DNA of 64,000 nt from an uncultured Aquimarina sp. (GTDB taxonomy: Bacteria > Bacteroidota > Bacteroidia > Flavobacteriales > Flavobacteriaceae). Location: the NCBI GenBank assembly GCA_947498935.1, contig CANMMM010000017.1:48331-112330 (forward strand), written 5' to 3'. This document shows, one piece after another, positions 62,220 through 64,000 of the stretch. The stretch's first letter is position 1. Every line of letters starts with the position of its first letter. Both the position numbers and the translations under genes were made by a program. Under the pieces are notes generated by a model. It was not told where the DNA came from. It ran no database searches and saw only the letters and a list, made by a program, of their open reading frames with translations.

Positions 62220-62987
62220 ATGGGTATGAAAATCACATTTCTCGGCACAGGTACTTCTCAGGGAATTCCTATCATAGGGAGTGATCACCCTGTATGTCTT
62301 AGTGATGATCCCAGAGATAAGCGATTACGCGTATCCGTATTAGTAGAGTGGGATGCGTATACCTATGTCATCGATTGTGGCCCCGATTTTAGACAGCAGA
62401 TGTTAGCCAATCGTGTACAGCGAATAGACGGTATACTATTTACGCATGAGCATGCAGACCATACCATGGGTATGGATGATATACGACCTTTTTTCTTTAG
62501 ACAAGGCGATATTCCGGTATACGCACACGAGCGTGTATTACAGTCATTACGCAGACGATTTACATATATATTCTCTTCAGAAAATAAATATCCAGGTGCA
62601 CCTAGCGTTATCGAAAATGAACTAACTAACCAATCATTTACGCTGGGTAATCTGGATGTTACACCGATCAATGCCATGCATAATCGATTGCAGGTATTCG
62701 GATTTAGGTTCAAAGATTTTGCCTATCTGACCGATATAAAAACGATCGAAGAAGAAGAAAAAGAAAAGCTAAAAGGACTCGATGTGTTGGTAGTCAATGC
62801 ACTGAGGGTCGAACCACACCATTCCCATTTTAATCTAGAAGAGGCATTGGCATTTATAGAAGAACTACAACCCGCTAAAGCCTACCTAACACATATCAGT
62901 CATATGCTAGGATTTCATGCAGAAGTCTCTAAGGAGTTACCTCCCAATGTACACTTAGCCTATGATAATTTAACCCTTAGCTTGTAA
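62220..62987 (+). CDS. MBL-fold metallo-hydrolase, PhnP-like
   Basis: A 255-residue metallo-beta-lactamase-fold hydrolase. The metal motif is THEHADHTMG with His76, His78, Asp80 and His81; further ligands are expected in AMHNRLQVFG and YLTDIKTI, with the last His in HSHFNLEEA. The N-terminus FLGTGTSQGIPIIGSDHPVC is typical of the PhnP/Lipoate-like phosphodiesterase group. Likely substrate is a cyclic phosphodiester or similar; unproven. The next gene begins three bases after the stop, so the two form an operon. Confidence 0.92.
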   Translation: MGMKITFLGTGTSQGIPIIGSDHPVCLSDDPRDKRLRVSVLVEWDAYTYVIDCGPDFRQQMLANRVQRIDGILFTHEHADHTMGMDDIRPFFFRQGDIPVYAHERVLQSLRRRFTYIFSSENKYPGAPSVIENELTNQSFTLGNLDVTPINAMHNRLQVFGFRFKDFAYLTDIKTIEEEEKEKLKGLDVLVVNALRVEPHHSHFNLEEALAFIEELQPAKAYLTHISHMLGFHAEVSKELPPNVHLAYDNLTLSL

Positions 62988-62990
62988 CAC

Positions 62991-63509
62991 ATGAGAAGCA
63001 GAATTTTTTTATACCTATTCATTTTTGCGGTATTATTTATCCTTTTTCAATTTATGAATGCCAAGAAAGCGCAGGAATCGTATGATGGCAAGATAGCGAA
63101 TCTAGAGACTAAAATAGAGGAAAAAGAACAAGCACTCACAGCAGCAGCCACCGAAAAGGATTCCTTGATAGACAAAATTCTAGACCTTACCTATTTCTCC
63201 TTAGAAAGTGATGAAGAAGCCATCAATTATTTCGAAGAGCAGGGGTATAATGCAGCGGAGTTAGCACTAACGATTAGCGATCAAATCATAGCCCAAAACA
63301 AAGCAGGAAAAGACAATCCTATCGTGCCCTATGTAGGTATGGAAGGTAAAATGGCGATTAATAAAGTACGTCTGTTAAATCATAAATGGATCATTGCCGA
63401 TTTTACAGATGGCGTATATTGGGGGCAATTGTTTATAACCTACGATGTACAAAAAGGAGGAGTGATTGATTTCGAAGTACAGAAATCATTTTTATACCCA
63501 AAGAGTTAA
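62991..63509 (+). CDS. Membrane-anchored coiled-coil protein
   Basis: A 172-residue protein with an N-terminal transmembrane helix (IFLYLFIFAVLFILFQFM, residues 5-22), a short coiled coil (SYDGKIANLETKIEEKEQAL), and a C-terminal mixed domain with IVPYVGMEGKMAINKVRLLNHKWIIADFTDG. The C-terminal domain should face the periplasm. I do not recognise the family. It is co-transcribed with the MBL hydrolase, three bases apart. Confidence 0.82.
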   Translation: MRSRIFLYLFIFAVLFILFQFMNAKKAQESYDGKIANLETKIEEKEQALTAAATEKDSLIDKILDLTYFSLESDEEAINYFEEQGYNAAELALTISDQIIAQNKAGKDNPIVPYVGMEGKMAINKVRLLNHKWIIADFTDGVYWGQLFITYDVQKGGVIDFEVQKSFLYPKS

Positions 63510-63650
63510 ATAGATATGTATACGTATGTACCCTAGGGATGGATTTCTAAGATAGAATTATTCCCTTCCTACAAGCTCGATCCATCCAATAGCGTTTCAC
63601 AAAAAGGCACCTAGCATTCTCAAGAAAATTATTGTAGTTAATGACTATTA

Positions 63651-63738
63651 GGGCGTTACCACAAGGGTCGGGCTATCCGCTATATCTTTTTTGGTTTTTT
63701 AGGAAACCAAAAAAGGATGCCGCTGCTATCCCTAACGC
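63651..63738 (-). repeat. Repeat family A, copy A7, with a different core
   Basis: An 88-bp minus-form copy. The outer parts (GGGCGTTACCACAAGGGTCG, GGCTATCCGC and CGCTGCTATCCCTAACGC) match the family, but the middle is replaced by a hairpin TTTTTTGGTTT/AAACCAAAAAA (63687-63697 with 63704-63714, loop TTTAGG). No CAATTCCTCGC or GTGGGATTTCCA block is present. Confidence 0.9.
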
Positions 63739-64000
63739 ACAAGAAATGGTTTTCATTTTTTGAACTATCTACTTTCATTCATGCATCATAATCTAAAAAT
63801 TTTTTTAATAAACCGATACAGTAAAACTAGAGATTCCATCTTTAATACACATACTAAAAGTAGCACTATCAATCGCTACTGAACTACTGAAAAAAATGAA
63901 AAATAATAAACAAATAGGATTACTATCAATAGCGTCCTAAACGTTTCAAAAAGAGAAAGGGAAATTTGTTCCTCAAAGTTACCTTTGTGGTGCAACACAA
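63739..64000 (+). promoter_or_regulatory. Right-end gap with a promoter-like box
   Basis: No gene is evident between 63510 and the end apart from repeat A7. A TACCTTTG -7 match at 63980-63987 suggests a plus-strand gene starting just past the window. A 14-codon frame from ATG 63896 (MKNNKQIGLL) is too short to call. Confidence 0.35.

Noticed and set aside
7195..63738. Family A copies as integron attC sites
   Set aside because: attC sites begin with RYYYAAC and end with GTTRRRY. Both orientations here begin with GCGTTA-type and end with TAACGC-type sequence, the opposite arrangement, and no integrase or cassette array is present.
63896..63940. A 14-codon peptide frame near the right end, considered as a small peptide precursor
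   Set aside because: Too short and without the features of known leader peptides or a maturation gene nearby.
1..64000. CRISPR arrays, prophage, insertion sequences with transposase, rRNA or tRNA genes
   Set aside because: No regular direct repeats with spacers, no phage or transposase proteins, and no RNA gene hallmarks were found.

Overview
The window is a stretch of chromosome from a marine-type member of the Flavobacteriaceae (Bacteroidota). The genus cannot be fixed from sequence alone. The evidence is: at least four secreted proteins ending in type IX secretion (T9SS) sorting domains; starts preceded by the Bacteroidota -7 box TAnnTTTG instead of Shine-Dalgarno sequences; a recN-fabI neighbourhood and an RprX/RprY-like two-component pair; a YtxJ bacilliredoxin; and an endonuclease III without its iron-sulphur cysteines. 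The DNA is AT-rich and densely coding. I see no rRNA, tRNA, CRISPR array, prophage or transposase gene.

Layout. 1-7.1 kb: recN, fabI, flavohemoprotein hmp, then on the minus strand a pirin, a Crp/Fnr regulator and an acyl-CoA dehydrogenase paralogue. 7.2-13.05 kb: an accessory, visibly AT-richer segment with a TetR regulator and its two-gene secreted/lipoprotein operon, a type II restriction-modification pair (HTH-fused C5 methyltransferase plus PmeII-like nuclease), an ACT-domain protein and a small lipoprotein. 13-18.5 kb (+): glycosyltransferase, YbbR-like protein, coaE, rprXY. 18.6-28.2 kb (-): miaA, an ion channel with a zinc ribbon, a DUF3857 protein, a DnaQ/GIY-YIG fusion, YggS, DUF1015, 3-hydroxybutyryl-CoA dehydrogenase and a Gfo/Idh oxidoreductase. 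28.4-31.4 kb: pcm, smpB and two exported proteins. 31.6-37.8 kb: a secreted-enzyme patch (endonuclease I, GH5 glucanase, M43-like metalloprotease), all with T9SS tails. 38.2-46.6 kb: clpB, ytxJ, Crp/Fnr, a lipoprotein, fahA, glyA. 47-52.1 kb: a large T9SS beta-propeller protein, a GNAT and a beta-helix lipoprotein. 52.5-63.5 kb: lpdA, uvrA, an ECF sigma factor, nth, bcp, a conserved unknown and an MBL-fold hydrolase.

The least explained content lies between the genes. Two unrelated dispersed repeat families run through the whole window. Family A has seven copies of 88-91 bp with ends GGGCGTTA/TAACGC. Copies 1-2, 3-4 and 5-6 form inverted pairs around accessory or secreted-protein genes, and copy 7 keeps the outer frame but carries a different inner hairpin. 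Family B has about eight near-complete or internally deleted copies plus many remnants; full copies are about 145-165 bp, form long imperfect palindromes and end in GAAGTGG-TTTAAAC-type inverted repeats. B copies touch several gene starts and create false N-terminal extensions in crp, the GNAT gene and uvrA. Family A looks like a structured RNA or mobile palindrome and may correspond to a known flavobacterial RNA motif; I could not check this.

Genes that appear to work together: the TetR protein and two downstream genes share an identical 12-base operator segment; rprX and rprY are separated by four bases; miaA and the channel overlap; DUF1015 and the dehydrogenase are nine bases apart; the MBL hydrolase and a coiled-coil membrane protein are three bases apart; the methyltransferase and nuclease converge with a 55-base overlap. 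Strong hairpin terminators separate most units.
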